A stretch of DNA of 64,000 nucleotides, taken from the NCBI RefSeq assembly GCF_018614955.1, contig NZ_JAGGNV010000024.1, positions 1 through 64,000 on the forward strand, read 5' to 3'. The notes under the pieces were generated by a model, which saw only the letters and a program-made list of their open reading frames with translations, did not search any database and was not told the origin of the DNA. Origin of the DNA: Variovorax paradoxus. GTDB lineage: Bacteria > Pseudomonadota > Gammaproteobacteria > Burkholderiales > Burkholderiaceae_C. Of the stretch, positions 16,818 to 29,360 are shown piece after piece (positions within the stretch are counted from its first letter, which is position 1; the number at the start of each line of letters is the position of its first letter). A program made the position numbers and the translations under genes.

Positions 16818-17500
16818 GTCGTGCCTGCGGATGCGGGAAGTGCCCAGACCGCTTCGCCGCCGACGCCATAGAAGCGGCGTTCCGGGGCGGGCTCCACGTG
16901 CCAGCCGCCAGTGAATTCACCGAAGGCCGGCAGGATGGCCTGCTCGCCCTCCTGCACGAAGCAGGGCATGCGCATGCTGTCGCGGCCGCGGCCGTAGAGC
17001 TTGCAGGTGGGATGGAGATGGCCTGCCAGCACAAAGTGGGTCGGATGCCTCTGCGGATGGTGGCAGGCCGCGAAAGGGCCGATGAGATGAGGCTCGTCGA
17101 CAATGGCGATGCGAAGCGACGCTGGCGGATCGCCCGCGCGGCTATCGTGGTTGCCGCGCACCAGCGTGCAGGCCGGCCGCGACTGGCGGGCGCGCCAGGC
17201 GTCGAGCGCGGCCAGCAGCGACGAGGTGCGCGCCTGCGCGGCATGCAGGAAATCGCCGAGGAAAACGATCTGCTCCGGCTGCCGCGCCTCGATCAGCCGC
17301 TCCAGCCGCGCGATGTTCTCCTGCGTCGTGCCGCCGGGGACGGGCTGGCCCAACGCACGGTAGGTCGCGGCCTTGCCCAGATGCACGTCGGCGATGAACA
17401 GCACCCGCTCGGCTGGCCACCAGATGGCGGGGTCGGGGAGCAGGTGAAGGGCTTGGCCGGCCCATCGGACCTGGCAGACAGTGGCTTCTTCGGTTGGCAC
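16814..17500 (-). CDS. pdeM: ligase-associated DNA damage response metallophosphoesterase PdeM
   Basis: The 228-residue enzyme is a calcineurin-like phosphoesterase of the PdeM type. The five metal-site blocks are visible: ADVHLGKAAT near residue 37, VFLGDFLHA near 100, RGNHDSRAG near 140, a His in ACHHPQ near 170 and VLAGHLHPT near 182. The start is a GTG at 17500. It lies 52 bases downstream of the helicase in the exonuclease-ligase-helicase-PdeM set. The family has been shown to have 3'-phosphoesterase-type activity, so it may clean DNA ends for the ligase. Confidence 0.93.
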   Translation of the reverse strand: MPTEEATVCQVRWAGQALHLLPDPAIWWPAERVLFIADVHLGKAATYRALGQPVPGGTTQENIARLERLIEARQPEQIVFLGDFLHAAQARTSSLLAALDAWRARQSRPACTLVRGNHDSRAGDPPASLRIAIVDEPHLIGPFAACHHPQRHPTHFVLAGHLHPTCKLYGRGRDSMRMPCFVQEGEQAILPAFGEFTGGWHVEPAPERRFYGVGGEAVWALPASAGTT

Positions 17501-17552
17501 GCAGCCTAGTTTGGCAGAGATCGAAAAAGGGCCGGCGTGCGGTTTTTCGGGT

Positions 17553-20084
17553 CTAGGCGATTTTCTTTCTTCCCTTCCCTTCGGCAGAGGAGGACGAAGC
17601 GCCGAATGCCAAGCCTTCCCTCACCCGCTCCACCCCTCCCGTCTGCACCTCCCCACCCGCCGCCTTCTCCAGCTGCGCCACCATGCGCGCGATCCGGTCC
17701 GCCACGTTCTCGTTCGAAAGCTTCTCGCGGAACAGCTCGACCATCAGCGGGAAGGCAAAGGGCGTCGGCCGCGGGAGCGCCTGCATCACGAGCTGCTGCG
17801 TCGCGATGCGTGCGAGGCTGGCGCGCATGCGGCCGATCTCGAGTTCCTGTGCGAGCAGTTCTTCCTCGGCCTGCAGCAGCAGGCGGTTGGCCGGGTCGTA
17901 TTTGCGGAACACCTCGTAGAAGAGCGAGGACGAGGCCTGCAATTGCTTGCTGCTGCGCTTCTCGCCCGGATAGCCCTGGAAGATCAAGCCCGAAACGCGC
18001 GCGATCTCGCGGAAGCGGCGCCGCGCCAGCTCGCTCGCATTGAGCGAGGCGAGCACCTCGTGCAGCAGCTGCGTCTCGGCGGCCGGCGCAAGCACCTGCG
18101 GCAGCAGCGCTGTCCAGTCGACCTCGGCCGCGCTGAGCAGCTCGAAGCCGTAGTCGTTGACCGCGATCGAGAAGGTGCGCGGCTCGTGCTGCGCGACGCG
18201 CCAGGCGATCAGGTTCGCGAGACCCATGTGCACGGAACGGCCTGCGAAAGGGTAGAGAAAAAGATGCCAGCCCTCGCGCGTCTTCAGCACTTCGGCCAGC
18301 AGCGTCCCGGGCGTCGGCAGCGCAGACCATTTCTGCTGGATCTCGAGCAACGGTCGCACGCACAGTAGCTCGGCCGATTCGTAGCGGCCTTCGCCCGCCA
18401 GCGCCAGCTGCCGCACCACGGCATCGGCCAGTGTGGTCGACAAGGGCATGCGCCCGCCGTTCCAGCGCGGCACGGCGGGCTTCTTGCCCGCGGCGCGCCG
18501 CACCCAGGCCGTCATATCGTGGATGCGCACAAGCTCCAGCAGCCGGCCGCCGAAGAGGAAGCAGTCGCCCGGCTTCATGCGCGCGACGAAGCTCTCCTCG
18601 ACGCTCCCGATCTTGGCGCCGCGCAGGTACTGCACGGCCATGCTGGCATCGCTCACGATGGTGCCGATATTCATGCGGTGGCGTCGCGCCAGCCGCGCAT
18701 CGGGCACGCGCCACACGCCTTCGGCATCGGGCACGGCACGCCGGTAGTCGGGGTAGGCCGAGAGCGAGGGCCCGCCCTGCGAGACGAAGTCCAGGCACCA
18801 CTGCCAGCTCTCGCGCGACAGGCCGGCGTACGCGGCGGTGCCCCGCACTTCCTCGTAGAGATCGTCGGGCACGAAGCCGCCGCCGAGCGCGACGGTCACC
18901 AGGTGCTGCACCAGCACGTCCAGAGGCTGCACCGGCGAGCTGCGGGCTTCGATGTGGCCCTCGGCGATGGCGGCGCGCACGGCCGCGCCCTCCACCATCT
19001 CGATGCTGTGCGTGGGCACGAGGGTGATGCGCGAGGGCCGGCCCGGCGCGTGGCCCGAGCGCCCGGCGCGCTGCAGCAGCCGCGCCACGCCCTTGGGCGA
19101 GCCGATCTGCAGCACGCGCTCGACCGGCAGGAAGTCCACGCCCAGGTCGAGGCTGGAGGTGCAGACCACGGCCTTGAGTTCGCCGTTCTTCAGGCCGAGC
19201 TCGACCCATTCGCGCACCGCGCGGTCCAGCGAACCATGGTGCAGCGCGATCTGCCCGGCCCATTCGGGCCTGGCCTCGAGCATCGCCTGGTACCAGATCT
19301 CCGACTGCGAACGCGTGTTGGTGAAGACCAGCGTGGTGCGGCTGGCCGCGATCTCGTCGACCACCTGCGGCAGCATCGTGAGGCCCAGATGCCCACCCCA
19401 CGGAAAGCGCTCGGCGCGGCCGGGCAGCAGCGAATCGATCACCAGTTCCTTCGGCACTTCGCCCTGCACCAGCACGCCCTCTTCGCTGCCGAGCAGCGTG
19501 TGCATCGCCTGCTTCAGGTTACCCAGCGTGGCCGACACGCCCCAGACGCCGAGTCCCGCGTTCCAGCGCTTCAGCCGAGCGAGCGCGAGCTGCACCTGGA
19601 CGCCGCGCTTGTTGCCCATCAGCTCATGCCACTCGTCCACCACCACCATCCGCACGCGGCCCAGCACCTCCTGCGCATCGGCGCGGGAGAGCAGCAGCGA
19701 CAGGCTCTCGGGCGTGGTCACGAGCACCGTCGGAAGCCGCTGGTTTTGTGCGCTGCGCTCGGCCGACGTGGTGTCGCCGCTGCGCGCGCCGGCTGTCCAG
19801 TCGGGCTGCAGCATCTCGAGCGGCTGCTGCAGCGCGCGCAAGGTGTCGGCCGCGAGCGCACGCATCGGCGTGAGCCACAGCACGGTGAGCGGCGGCGGCT
19901 TCGACGCGGGCTCGGCCGCGAAGGCCTGCAGCGCACCCAGCCACACCGCGTAGGTCTTGCCGGCGCCGGTGGTGGCGTGGAGCAGGCCGGACTGCCCTTC
20001 GGCGATGGCTTGCCAGACCTTGCGCTGGAACTCGAAGGGCTGCCAGCCGCGCGAAGCGAACCAGGCGTCGGCGTCGCGCTTCAT
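17553..20084 (-). CDS. ligase-associated DEXH-box helicase (Lhr-type)
   Basis: The 843-residue superfamily 2 helicase has an N-terminal Q-motif ([10 protein letters not shown]), Walker A TTGAGKT at 38-44, motif Ia [10 protein letters not shown], motif II DEWH at 150-153, motif III SATLGN, and motifs IV-VI ending [13 protein letters not shown]. The long C-terminal part contains the Lhr-core winged-helix and associated domain. It should translocate on single-stranded DNA 3' to 5' and unwind damaged or recombination substrates. I chose the ATG at 20084, which overlaps the ligase stop as ATGA; the longer frame upstream merely runs through the ligase in another register. The C-terminus is Ser/Lys rich. 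Confidence 0.95.
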   Translation of the reverse strand: MKRDADAWFASRGWQPFEFQRKVWQAIAEGQSGLLHATTGAGKTYAVWLGALQAFAAEPASKPPPLTVLWLTPMRALAADTLRALQQPLEMLQPDWTAGARSGDTTSAERSAQNQRLPTVLVTTPESLSLLLSRADAQEVLGRVRMVVVDEWHELMGNKRGVQVQLALARLKRWNAGLGVWGVSATLGNLKQAMHTLLGSEEGVLVQGEVPKELVIDSLLPGRAERFPWGGHLGLTMLPQVVDEIAASRTTLVFTNTRSQSEIWYQAMLEARPEWAGQIALHHGSLDRAVREWVELGLKNGELKAVVCTSSLDLGVDFLPVERVLQIGSPKGVARLLQRAGRSGHAPGRPSRITLVPTHSIEMVEGAAVRAAIAEGHIEARSSPVQPLDVLVQHLVTVALGGGFVPDDLYEEVRGTAAYAGLSRESWQWCLDFVSQGGPSLSAYPDYRRAVPDAEGVWRVPDARLARRHRMNIGTIVSDASMAVQYLRGAKIGSVEESFVARMKPGDCFLFGGRLLELVRIHDMTAWVRRAAGKKPAVPRWNGGRMPLSTTLADAVVRQLALAGEGRYESAELLCVRPLLEIQQKWSALPTPGTLLAEVLKTREGWHLFLYPFAGRSVHMGLANLIAWRVAQHEPRTFSIAVNDYGFELLSAAEVDWTALLPQVLAPAAETQLLHEVLASLNASELARRRFREIARVSGLIFQGYPGEKRSSKQLQASSSLFYEVFRKYDPANRLLLQAEEELLAQELEIGRMRASLARIATQQLVMQALPRPTPFAFPLMVELFREKLSNENVADRIARMVAQLEKAAGGEVQTGGVERVREGLAFGASSSSAEGKGRKKIA

Positions 20085-21730
20085 GAGGAGGGCAGCAGCG
20101 CCGCCAGCGTCTGCAGGGTATCGGCCTCCTCCACCGGCTTGTCCTCGCGCCAGCGCAGCATGCGCGGAAAGCGCACCGCGATGCCGCTCTTGTGGCGCGT
20201 GCTCTTCGCGATGCCTTCGAAGCCGAGCTCGAACACCAGCGTGGGCTCGACGCTGCGCACCGGCCCGAAGCTCTCGATGGTGGTCTTCCTGATGACCGCA
20301 TCGACACGTGCCATCTCGGCGTCGGTCAGGCCCGAGTAGGCCTTGGCGAAGGGCACGAGCTTGCGTTCCTGCGCTTCGGGTGGCCCGTCCCAGACGGCGA
20401 AGGTGTAGTCGCTGTAGAGGCTGGCGCGGCGGCCGTGGCCGCGCTGCGCATAGACCAGCACGGCATCGACGGAGAGCGGATCGATCTTCCACTTCCACCA
20501 CAGGCCCACGTCCTTGGTGCGGCCCACGCCGTAGTGCGCCTCGCGCTGCTTGAGCATCATTCCTTCGACGCCCATCGAACGTGCGGCTTCGCGCTGGCGC
20601 GCGAAGTCCTGCCAGCTCTCGCCGTGCAGCATCGGGCTCGCGACCAGCGAAGGATGCTGCGCGGCGGTCAGCAGATCGTCGAGCAGCACGCGGCGCTCGG
20701 CCTGCGGCAGCGCGCGCAGGTCGCGGCCTTCCCATTCGAGCAGGTCGTAGGCCAGCAGCACCGCGGGGATTTCGCGCAGCAGCTTCGGGCTGAGCGTCTT
20801 GCGGCCGATGCGCTTCTGCAGTTCGGCAAAGGGCTGGACGCGATCCTCGCGCCAGATCACGATCTCGCCGTCCAGCACCGTGCCGTCCGGTAGCGTCTCG
20901 CCCATCTGCGCGAGCTCGGGGAAGCGATCGGTCACGAGCTCTTCGCCGCGCGACCACAGCCAGACCCGGCCGGCGCGCTTGACCAGCTGGGCGCGGATGC
21001 CGTCCCACTTCCACTCGACGATCCACTGCGAAGGCGGCCCGAGCGCCGCATCGAACTGTTCGAGCGGCAGGTTGAAGGGATGCGCGAGGAAGAAGGGATA
21101 GGGCTGTCCGCTCGCCTGCTGGTCGAGCTCGCCGCTGCTCTCGGGCGCGATCAGCGCGGCGTAGTCGGCCGCGGTGGGCTGGCCGGCGATGTGCGTGTAG
21201 CCCATCAGCCGCTGCGCGACGCGCTTGGGGTCGAGCGCACCGACCGCCGACAGCGCCTGCGTGACCTGCAGACGCGAGACGCCGACGCGGAAGCCGCCGG
21301 TGATGAGCTTGAAATAGACCAGCCGCTCCTCGGGCGCGAGGCGGCGCCATTGCGCGCGCAGCGCGTCGGAAAGCAGCTCGGGCGCCATGCCGCGCAAAGG
21401 CAGCAGGTACTTTTCGACCCACACCGCGAGCCCCAGGTCGTGCGCCTCGGTCGGCGGCGGCATCAGCAGGGAAATGGTTTCCGCCAGATCGCCGACCGCC
21501 TCGTAGCTTTCGACGAACAGCCATTCCGGCAGGCCGGCGGCCTCCTGCGCGAGCAGCCGCAGCAGCTTGGTCGGCACCAGTTGCCGCGGCTTGCCGCCGG
21601 CCAGGAAGTACACGGCCCAGGCGGCGTCGGCCGGCGCGGCGGTTTGCAGGTAGCGCTGCAGCGCGGCCTGCTTGGCCAGGCTCGAGGTGCTCGCATCGAG
21701 CTCGCGGTAGAGCGCGGCGAACTGCTTCAT
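20081..21730 (-). CDS. ATP-dependent DNA ligase (ligase-associated repair operon)
   Basis: The 549-residue enzyme seals nicks in double-stranded DNA through a ligase-AMP intermediate. It has an N-terminal DNA-binding domain (about 1-205), an adenylation domain with active-site Lys241 in [10 protein letters not shown], motif [12 protein letters not shown], motif [10 protein letters not shown] and motif [11 protein letters not shown], and an OB-fold at the C-terminus ending in VFELGFEGI and VRFPRMLRW. It overlaps both neighbours by 4 bases, so the three repair proteins are made together. It is distinct from the NAD-dependent replicative LigA, which is not in the window. Confidence 0.96.
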   Translation of the reverse strand: MKQFAALYRELDASTSSLAKQAALQRYLQTAAPADAAWAVYFLAGGKPRQLVPTKLLRLLAQEAAGLPEWLFVESYEAVGDLAETISLLMPPPTEAHDLGLAVWVEKYLLPLRGMAPELLSDALRAQWRRLAPEERLVYFKLITGGFRVGVSRLQVTQALSAVGALDPKRVAQRLMGYTHIAGQPTAADYAALIAPESSGELDQQASGQPYPFFLAHPFNLPLEQFDAALGPPSQWIVEWKWDGIRAQLVKRAGRVWLWSRGEELVTDRFPELAQMGETLPDGTVLDGEIVIWREDRVQPFAELQKRIGRKTLSPKLLREIPAVLLAYDLLEWEGRDLRALPQAERRVLLDDLLTAAQHPSLVASPMLHGESWQDFARQREAARSMGVEGMMLKQREAHYGVGRTKDVGLWWKWKIDPLSVDAVLVYAQRGHGRRASLYSDYTFAVWDGPPEAQERKLVPFAKAYSGLTDAEMARVDAVIRKTTIESFGPVRSVEPTLVFELGFEGIAKSTRHKSGIAVRFPRMLRWREDKPVEEADTLQTLAALLPSS

Positions 21731-22791
21731 GAGAGGGCTGTTGCTCCTTCCCCCGCCAGAGGAAGGCCGGGATGGGAGCTCGCGGCCGTCGGAGCCTCCA
21801 TGTCCTCATCCCCGTATTCGGTCTTGAAGCCCTGCGCCTCCAACCCGTTCTCCGTGAGCCAGCGCACCATCACCGCCACGCTGCCGTGCGTCACGAACAC
21901 GCGCTCGGCTCCGGTGCCCGCGATGGCTTGCTGCAGACCCGGCCAGTCGGCATGGTCGGACATCACGAAGCCGCGATCGACGCCGCGCCGCCTGCGCGTG
22001 CCGCGCAGCTGCATCCAGCCGCTGGCGAAGGCGTCCGAGTAGTTGCCGAAGCGCCGCATCCACGGCGTGCCGTGCGCCGAGGGCGGCGCAAGCACCAGGG
22101 CGCGCTGGAGCAGCGCGGCATCGACGCCCTCGTCGGTCACGCGCAAGGTCGGCGGCAGCACCACGCCGGCCGCGCGGTACACCGCATTCAAGGGCTCGAC
22201 CGCGCCGTGCACCACGATCGGCCCGATGCCCGCATCGACGCCGTGCAGGATGCGCTGCGCCTTGCCGAAGGCATAGCACAGCAGCACCGAGGCCCGGCCC
22301 TGTTCGGCGTTGGTGCGCCACCAGCCATTGATTTCGGCGAACAGCTCGGCTTGCGACGGCCAGCGGTAGATCGGCAGGCCGAAGGTCGATTCGGTGATGA
22401 AGGTGTCGCAGGGCACGGGCTCGAAGGGCGTGCAGGTGCCGTCGGGTTCGGTCTTGTAGTCGCCCGAGGCGACCCAGACGCGACCGCCGTGTTCGAGCCG
22501 CACCTGCGCCGAGCCCAGCACGTGGCCGGCCGGATGCAGCGAGAGCTTCACGCCGTGGTGGACGATGACTTCGCCGTAGTCCAGCGTCTGCAGATTGATC
22601 TCCCCCAGGCGCGCACGCAGCGTGCCGGCGCTGTGGCGATGCGCGAGGTAGTGCGCGTGGCCGAAGCGCGCATGGTCCGAATGCGCGTGCGTGATGACGG
22701 CGCGATCGACCGGCCGCCACGGATCGATGTAGAAGTCGCCCGGCGGGCAGTAGAGGCCTTCGGGGCGCGCGATGACCAGGTCGTCGGGCAT
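21727..22791 (-). CDS. ligase-associated exonuclease, metallo-beta-lactamase/beta-CASP fold
   Basis: The 354-residue protein is the exonuclease partner of the ligase operon. The zinc-binding HAHSDH lies near residue 37, further metal ligands are the His in [12 protein letters not shown] and the Asp in [11 protein letters not shown], and the C-terminal part has [12 protein letters not shown] and VFVTHGS, as in SNM1/Artemis-like nucleases. I chose the ATG at 22791; the longer frame extends back into unrelated sequence. The last 18 codons are encoded by a dispersed-repeat-like palindrome ([11 protein letters not shown]), so the true functional C-terminus probably ends earlier. Confidence 0.92.
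   Translation of the reverse strand: MPDDLVIARPEGLYCPPGDFYIDPWRPVDRAVITHAHSDHARFGHAHYLAHRHSAGTLRARLGEINLQTLDYGEVIVHHGVKLSLHPAGHVLGSAQVRLEHGGRVWVASGDYKTEPDGTCTPFEPVPCDTFITESTFGLPIYRWPSQAELFAEINGWWRTNAEQGRASVLLCYAFGKAQRILHGVDAGIGPIVVHGAVEPLNAVYRAAGVVLPPTLRVTDEGVDAALLQRALVLAPPSAHGTPWMRRFGNYSDAFASGWMQLRGTRRRRGVDRGFVMSDHADWPGLQQAIAGTGAERVFVTHGSVAVMVRWLTENGLEAQGFKTEYGDEDMEAPTAASSHPGLPLAGEGATALS
21743..21779. repeat. palindromic dispersed repeat inside the exonuclease 3' end
   Basis: CTCCTTCCCCC, a short centre, GAGGAAGG, then GGATGGGAG form an imperfect palindrome. From memory, very similar units (CTCCTTCCCCCTC...GGGGGAAGG...GGGATGGGG) are scattered between genes of Comamonadaceae genomes. Here one supplies the last codons of a gene. 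Confidence 0.55.
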
Positions 22792-22862
22792 GACGGAGAT
22801 CCTAGGGCCTGCCCTGCCCTGCCCGCGCAGACGGGCCGACGCGAAGCGCTGTCGGCGGCAGC

Positions 22863-23390
22863 CTACTTCTTCTTTTGAGCGCCCATCATGTCCAGCACGT
22901 TCATCTTCATGCCGTTCGACATCACCATGTCGCCCGGCTTCTGGCCGGCCTTGCAGGGCCCGACCCACTTGGCCTCGATGATGGCCGTGCCCTCCTTGCG
23001 GCCCGCGAGCGGCGGGTTGTAGCTGGAGCGGCTTTCCATGCGATAGCCGGTGCCGAAGTCGCCCGAGACCACGGCGTGCGTGGTGGCGGTGGTGGTGCCG
23101 ATCTTGCACACCGAGTCGACCACCATCTTGCCGCCCTCGGTGCGCATGTCCTGCTTCGAGCAGCCTTGCTGGCCGGTGCTGCTGCCCATCTCGCGCATGG
23201 CCTTGTCGGTGGCGGCGTCGATGCATTGCTGGGTCTGCATCGGTGGCGCCTTGGAGGCCCCGTCGTCCGCCTGGATCGTCATTTCCCACAGGCCCGGCTT
23301 GCGCGGCGGATAGTCGAGCGCGCTCGCCGTGCCGGCGAACAGAAGGCAGGCCATGGCGGCGATCCCGAGGCGGGGTGTGTGAATCCTCAT
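22863..23390 (-). CDS. DUF3617 family periplasmic protein
   Basis: The 175-residue protein has a Sec signal peptide (residues 1-24, ending TASA) and the DUF3617 pattern: PPRKPGLWEMTIQ at the mature N-terminus, QQCIDAATD with a conserved Cys, a second Cys in GCSKQDM, and a late VGPCKAGQKPGDM. Function is unknown; the paired cysteines may form disulfides. The gene stands alone, 71 bases from the repair operon and 200 bases from the next gene. The start is the ATG at 23390, preceded by AGTACACG without a strong ribosome site. Confidence 0.88.
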   Translation of the reverse strand: MRIHTPRLGIAAMACLLFAGTASALDYPPRKPGLWEMTIQADDGASKAPPMQTQQCIDAATDKAMREMGSSTGQQGCSKQDMRTEGGKMVVDSVCKIGTTTATTHAVVSGDFGTGYRMESRSSYNPPLAGRKEGTAIIEAKWVGPCKAGQKPGDMVMSNGMKMNVLDMMGAQKKK

Positions 23391-23590
23391 CGTGTACTCC
23401 AGCAAAGACGGATTGGAAATGAAAGCCAGCCGCTTTCTAACCCGGCCACCGGATCGGCGGAATAGAGCGATCGGCCGGCCGGCCCCGGCCTTCCGCCCGC
23501 TTGACGCGGCGGGCAATGCCGTGGCCTGATTTCCTACATGGGGGTGATGGTGCATCTCCTAGGGTGCGACAACCGACAGGAGCAAACGAG

Positions 23591-23800
23591 ATGAAAAAAG
23601 CAGCCATAGCGGGCGGCGGCATTCACTCCGACCGCATCGACATCAGCACCGCCCGCGAGCTCGACAAATGGTCCAGGAAACTGGACGTCACGCACGATCG
23701 GCTGCGCGAAGCCGTTCGCGCGGTCGGCAGCCGCGCATCGGACATCGAGTGGCATTTGCGGGGAAGCCGCCATGCCGGCGCCGGACGACGTTCCAGCGCG

Positions 23801-23809
<9 letters not shown>
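23591..23809 (+). CDS. small DUF3606 domain protein
   Basis: The 72-residue protein has the compact DUF3606 motif: [20 protein letters not shown], then [20 protein letters not shown]. It is helical and basic, possibly nucleic-acid binding, but no function is known. A strong AGGAG ribosome site lies 7 bases before the ATG. Its 3' end overlaps the NAD synthetase 3' end by 9 bases, tail to tail. Confidence 0.85.
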
Positions 23810-25903
<2,094 letters not shown>

Positions 25904-25996
25904 GGGCCGGATTGTGGCGGTTGTGCCGGCCGCTCGCTGCCAACCCGGATTCCGGACCCATGCCGGCGCTTGCAGGACCGGCCGCGTCTTGGCGTC

Positions 25997-26419
25997 TTAA
26001 AGCGAAAGCAGGCGCTGGAAAAAGGAGCGATAGCGCCGCAAGGCCATGCGCAGGTGCTCCGTCGACGCCTGGTCCGCCCCGTCCGTCTTGCCGTCGAGCG
26101 CGCCGCGCTCGTTCGAGAAGGTCTGCTTCAGGTTGTCCAGAACCTGGCGGACCAACTCGTCGGCCTGGCGTACCGCCTGCTTCGGGTCGTCCACGAAGCC
26201 GATCTGGACGGCGTCCCAGCTGGCGCGAAAGTCGCGCGCCGCCTCGGCGGAGAACAGCGGGTCGAGCGACTCGTCCTGTTCTCTCTCGGCAGGCGCTCGC
26301 TGCTCGGCCACCGGCTGTCGCAGATCGTCCGGCGCGAGGCGCTGCTCTTCGCTGCGTTCTTCCACAGTCGCGGCAGCCTGGGGCCTGCCGCGGTCTTCCT
26401 GCGTCACATCGCGATTCAT
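25997..26419 (-). CDS. hypothetical protein, paralogue of its upstream neighbour
   Basis: The 140-residue protein is not one I recognise. The first 50 residues are Glu/Arg/Gln rich and probably disordered. The C-terminal 85 (from SAEAARDFRASWDAVQIGFV, then DDPKQAVRQADELVRQVL, ending ALRRYRSFFQRLL) align well with the second half of the preceding gene. There is no signal peptide or membrane segment, so it should be cytoplasmic. Its ATG overlaps the upstream stop as ATGA. Confidence 0.85.
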   Translation of the reverse strand: MNRDVTQEDRGRPQAAATVEERSEEQRLAPDDLRQPVAEQRAPAEREQDESLDPLFSAEAARDFRASWDAVQIGFVDDPKQAVRQADELVRQVLDNLKQTFSNERGALDGKTDGADQASTEHLRMALRRYRSFFQRLLSL

Positions 26420-27015
26420 GATCGTGCCTCCACCGGCCTCGCCGGCATGCTCTGCCGCTGGTCCACCTCAGGCCGCACTTCGAGCAGCTCGTCGAAAAGC
26501 GCCCGGTAGTGCACCACCGCCTTGCGCAGTTCCTCGGTATCGACTTCGCCGCGCAGGTTGCGCGCCCGGATCTCCTGCGCCGCGCGGTAGTTGCTCACCA
26601 CGTCGGGATGGTCGACCGAGATGTCGGCGGCGCGATGCTCGAAGTCGCCCATTGGATAGCCGCGCTGCTGCATCAGCTCGCGCACCAGTTGATCCGCCTG
26701 GCCGACCACCCCCGCCGGGTTGTCGACGAACTCGGCCTGCAAGCGCTTCCATTCCCGGCTGAATCTGGCGGCTTCGCCCGGCGCGAGCGCCACGATGTCC
26801 AGCGCTTCGACGCGCGCTTCGCGCCGCCTGAGCTCGGCCTCGGCCTTGCTGCGGCTGCCGAGTTCATCGACGGCATGGCCGTACTCCGAGCCGAAGCGAG
26901 CCGCGAGCCGGCGCGACTGTCGTTTTCGATAGGAAAAGTAAACGGCCAGGGCGACCAAGGCGAGGATCACGACGATCCCGAGGGCCAGCAATGCCTGCGT
27001 GTTCGTGGCATCCAT
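26416..27015 (-). CDS. membrane-anchored hypothetical protein, paralogue of its downstream neighbour
   Basis: The 199-residue protein has one N-terminal transmembrane helix (about 8-27: ALLALGIVVILALVALAVYF), a basic stop-transfer stretch (YRKRQSRR), and a cytoplasmic helical domain with FSREWKRLQAEFVDNPAGVV, GQADQLVRELMQQRGYP and a C-terminal LRKAVVHYRALFDELLEV. The ATG at 27015 has an AGGGAG ribosome site 8 bases upstream; another ATG two codons earlier is too close to it. The shared domain recurs in the next gene. I cannot name the family. Confidence 0.85.
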   Translation of the reverse strand: MDATNTQALLALGIVVILALVALAVYFSYRKRQSRRLAARFGSEYGHAVDELGSRSKAEAELRRREARVEALDIVALAPGEAARFSREWKRLQAEFVDNPAGVVGQADQLVRELMQQRGYPMGDFEHRAADISVDHPDVVSNYRAAQEIRARNLRGEVDTEELRKAVVHYRALFDELLEVRPEVDQRQSMPARPVEARS

Positions 27016-27190
27016 ACACATCTCCCTTCGCATCGGGACACTCGCGGTCCACCGCGATCGGCGGTCATCGCGGGTGTCTCCATGGGGATGCTGTCCTGGC
27101 GGCCGCGCCAAGTCAGCGGCAGAGCGGACATTCAGCTGTGGGAAGGTACCTACAGCGACAGCACGGCATGCGGACTGCGCGCATGCAGGC

Positions 27191-28357
27191 TCACCAGGCC
27201 GTCCACTTCGCCTCGCTCTTCGCGGAAGCCACCGTGCGCTCGATGAAACGCACGCCGCGCGCGCCGTCCTCCACGCGCGGGTAGTCGGCCTCCAACGGAT
27301 CGGCCGCAAGGCCCGCGAGCCGCGCCCGGATGTCGGCCACGACGCCGCCATACACGTTCGCGAAGGCCTCGATGAAGCCTTCCGGATGGCCGCTCGGCAA
27401 CCGGCTCGCGCGCTTCGCCGACTCGCCGAGCCAGGGCGATCCGCGCGTGAGGATGCGCCGCGGTCCGTCATGCGGCAGGTGCAGCAGTTCGCTCGGCTGC
27501 TCCTGCCGCCAGACCAGCGTGCCCAGCGTGCCGGAGACGCGCAGGCGCAGGTCGTTCTCCAGGCCGGTGTTGACCTGCGAGGCGATCAGCACGCCGCGCG
27601 CGCCGCCCTGGAAGCGCAGCAGCAGGCTGCCGTCGTCGTCGAGCGCACGGCCCGGCACCAGCGAGCTCAAGTCGGCGCAGAGGCTTTCGATCTCGAGGCC
27701 GGTCACGGTCGCGACCAGGTTCTCGGCGTGCGAGCCGATGTCGCCGACGGCACCGGCCGCGCCGCTCATGGCCGGGTCGCTGCGCCAGGCGGCCTGCTTG
27801 TTGCCTTCGCTCTCGATCTCGGTCGAAAGCCAGCCCTGGTTGTATTCGACCACCACCTTGCGGATCTCGCCGAGGCGGCCCGAGCGCACCAGTTCGCGCG
27901 CCTCGCGCACCATCGGGTAGCCGGTGTAGTTGTAGGTGACCGCGAACACGGTCCCTTTGCGCGCCACGGCCGCGACGAGTGCATCGGCCTGCTCGCGCGT
28001 GTGCACCAGCGGCTTGTCGCACACCACGTGGAAGCCAGCCTCGACGAAGGCCTGCGCCACCGGGAAATGCACGTGATTCGGCGTGACGATCGACACGAAG
28101 TCGATGCGCTCGTGCGCCGGGCGCTTCAGTTCGTCGTCGAGCAGGCTTTGCCAGTCGCCGTGATTGCGATCGTCGGCCAGCAGCAGGTCGCGGCCCGAAG
28201 CCCGGGCCTTCTCGGCGCTCGACGACAGCGCTCCGGCCACCAGCTCGGCCTGGCCGTCGAGCGCGATCGCCTTGCGGTGCACCGCACCGATGAAGGCGTC
28301 GCGCCCGCCGCCGACCATGGCGTAGCGCAGCTTGCGCGGGGAGGTGTCGGCGGTCAT
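27191..28357 (-). CDS. Gfo/Idh/MocA family sugar dehydrogenase
   Basis: The 388-residue NAD(P)-dependent oxidoreductase begins with a Rossmann motif ([17 protein letters not shown]). The [12 protein letters not shown] segment near residue 115 holds the catalytic Lys and [17 protein letters not shown] follows. The C-terminal domain shows [10 protein letters not shown], with the usual catalytic-region His. It is the last gene of the sugar operon, 5 bases after the binding-protein stop, so it probably oxidises the imported sugar, polyol or inositol-like compound. The exact substrate is unknown. Confidence 0.93.
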   Translation of the reverse strand: MTADTSPRKLRYAMVGGGRDAFIGAVHRKAIALDGQAELVAGALSSSAEKARASGRDLLLADDRNHGDWQSLLDDELKRPAHERIDFVSIVTPNHVHFPVAQAFVEAGFHVVCDKPLVHTREQADALVAAVARKGTVFAVTYNYTGYPMVREARELVRSGRLGEIRKVVVEYNQGWLSTEIESEGNKQAAWRSDPAMSGAAGAVGDIGSHAENLVATVTGLEIESLCADLSSLVPGRALDDDGSLLLRFQGGARGVLIASQVNTGLENDLRLRVSGTLGTLVWRQEQPSELLHLPHDGPRRILTRGSPWLGESAKRASRLPSGHPEGFIEAFANVYGGVVADIRARLAGLAADPLEADYPRVEDGARGVRFIERTVASAKSEAKWTAW

Positions 28358-28362
28358 CGGCC

Positions 28363-29325
28363 TCAGAACGGCGAGTTGGGGTGGTAGAAGTCTTTCGCGT
28401 TTTCCTTGGTGATCAGCACCGAGGGGATGATGGTCGTCGCCGGCAGCTTCTCGCCCTTCAGGCGCGCCTCGGCCGTGAGCTTGATCGCGTCGTAGATGAA
28501 CTTGGGCGAATAGCTCACGTCGGCGTCGATGCGCTTGTCCTTGCCGTCGAGAATGGTCTTGACCATGCCCTTGGCGCCGGCGCCGCCGAAGATGATCTTG
28601 ATGTCGTCGCGCTTGGCCTGCTCGATGGCCTTGAGCACGCCCACCGCCATGTCGTCGTCGGCGGCCCAGATGGCGTCGATGTTCTTGAAGCGCGTCAGGT
28701 AGTCCTGCGTGACCTTGAAGGCATCGTCGCGGTTCCAGTTGGCGTACTTGGCGTCGAGCAGCTTGATGTCGGGGTAGTTCTTGAGCACGCCGTTGAAGGC
28801 ATCCATGCGCTCGTTGTCCAGCGTGGTCGCGATGCCGCGCAGCGCCACCACGTTGCCCTTGCCGTTGAGCTTCTTGGCGATGTACTCGGCCGGGATCTTG
28901 CCGAAGGCGGTGTTGTCGCCGGCGACATACGCGTCCTGTGCGCTGGTGTCGGTTAGGCCGCGGTCGACCACGGTGACGTAGGTGCCCTTGGCCTTGACCT
29001 GGGCCACCGGCTTGGTGAGCGCGGCCGATTCGAAGGGGAAGATCACCAGCGCGTTGATCTTGGTCACGGTCGACAGATCCTGCAGTTGGTTGGCCTGCTC
29101 GGGCGCGTTGGCCGCCGTCTTGATCGTGATCTTGAGATCCTTGTGTTCCTTCTCGAGATCCTTCTTCGCCTGGTTGGCCCAGTAGTTGATGCCACCCATG
29201 AAGCTGTGCGTGGCGGCGGGGATCGAGACGCCGAGGTTCACTTTCTCCGCGGCCAGTGCCGGGAAGGCCGCGAAGCTCGCGGCTGCGACGGCGGTGAGTG
29301 CGATGCGTCGGGTGATGAGATTCAT
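28363..29325 (-). CDS. sugar ABC transporter substrate-binding protein (RbsB-like)
   Basis: The 320-residue periplasmic protein has a Sec signal (residues 1-25, ending PALAAE) and the type-I fold of ribose/xylose/inositol binders: [66 protein letters not shown], and the hinge-region [17 protein letters not shown]. An AGGAGA-like site (GGAGAC) precedes the ATG. It should bind a pentose, hexose or polyol and deliver it to the permease encoded 35 bases upstream. Confidence 0.94.
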   Translation of the reverse strand: MNLITRRIALTAVAAASFAAFPALAAEKVNLGVSIPAATHSFMGGINYWANQAKKDLEKEHKDLKITIKTAANAPEQANQLQDLSTVTKINALVIFPFESAALTKPVAQVKAKGTYVTVVDRGLTDTSAQDAYVAGDNTAFGKIPAEYIAKKLNGKGNVVALRGIATTLDNERMDAFNGVLKNYPDIKLLDAKYANWNRDDAFKVTQDYLTRFKNIDAIWAADDDMAVGVLKAIEQAKRDDIKIIFGGAGAKGMVKTILDGKDKRIDADVSYSPKFIYDAIKLTAEARLKGEKLPATTIIPSVLITKENAKDFYHPNSPF

Positions 29326-29360
29326 GCTTGTTGTCTCCGTGGTTGAAAAGAGATAGGCGC

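Noticed and set aside
19624..20307. minus-strand frames inside the helicase and ligase genes
   Set aside because: Out-of-register shadows; Arg/Ala-rich with no motifs.
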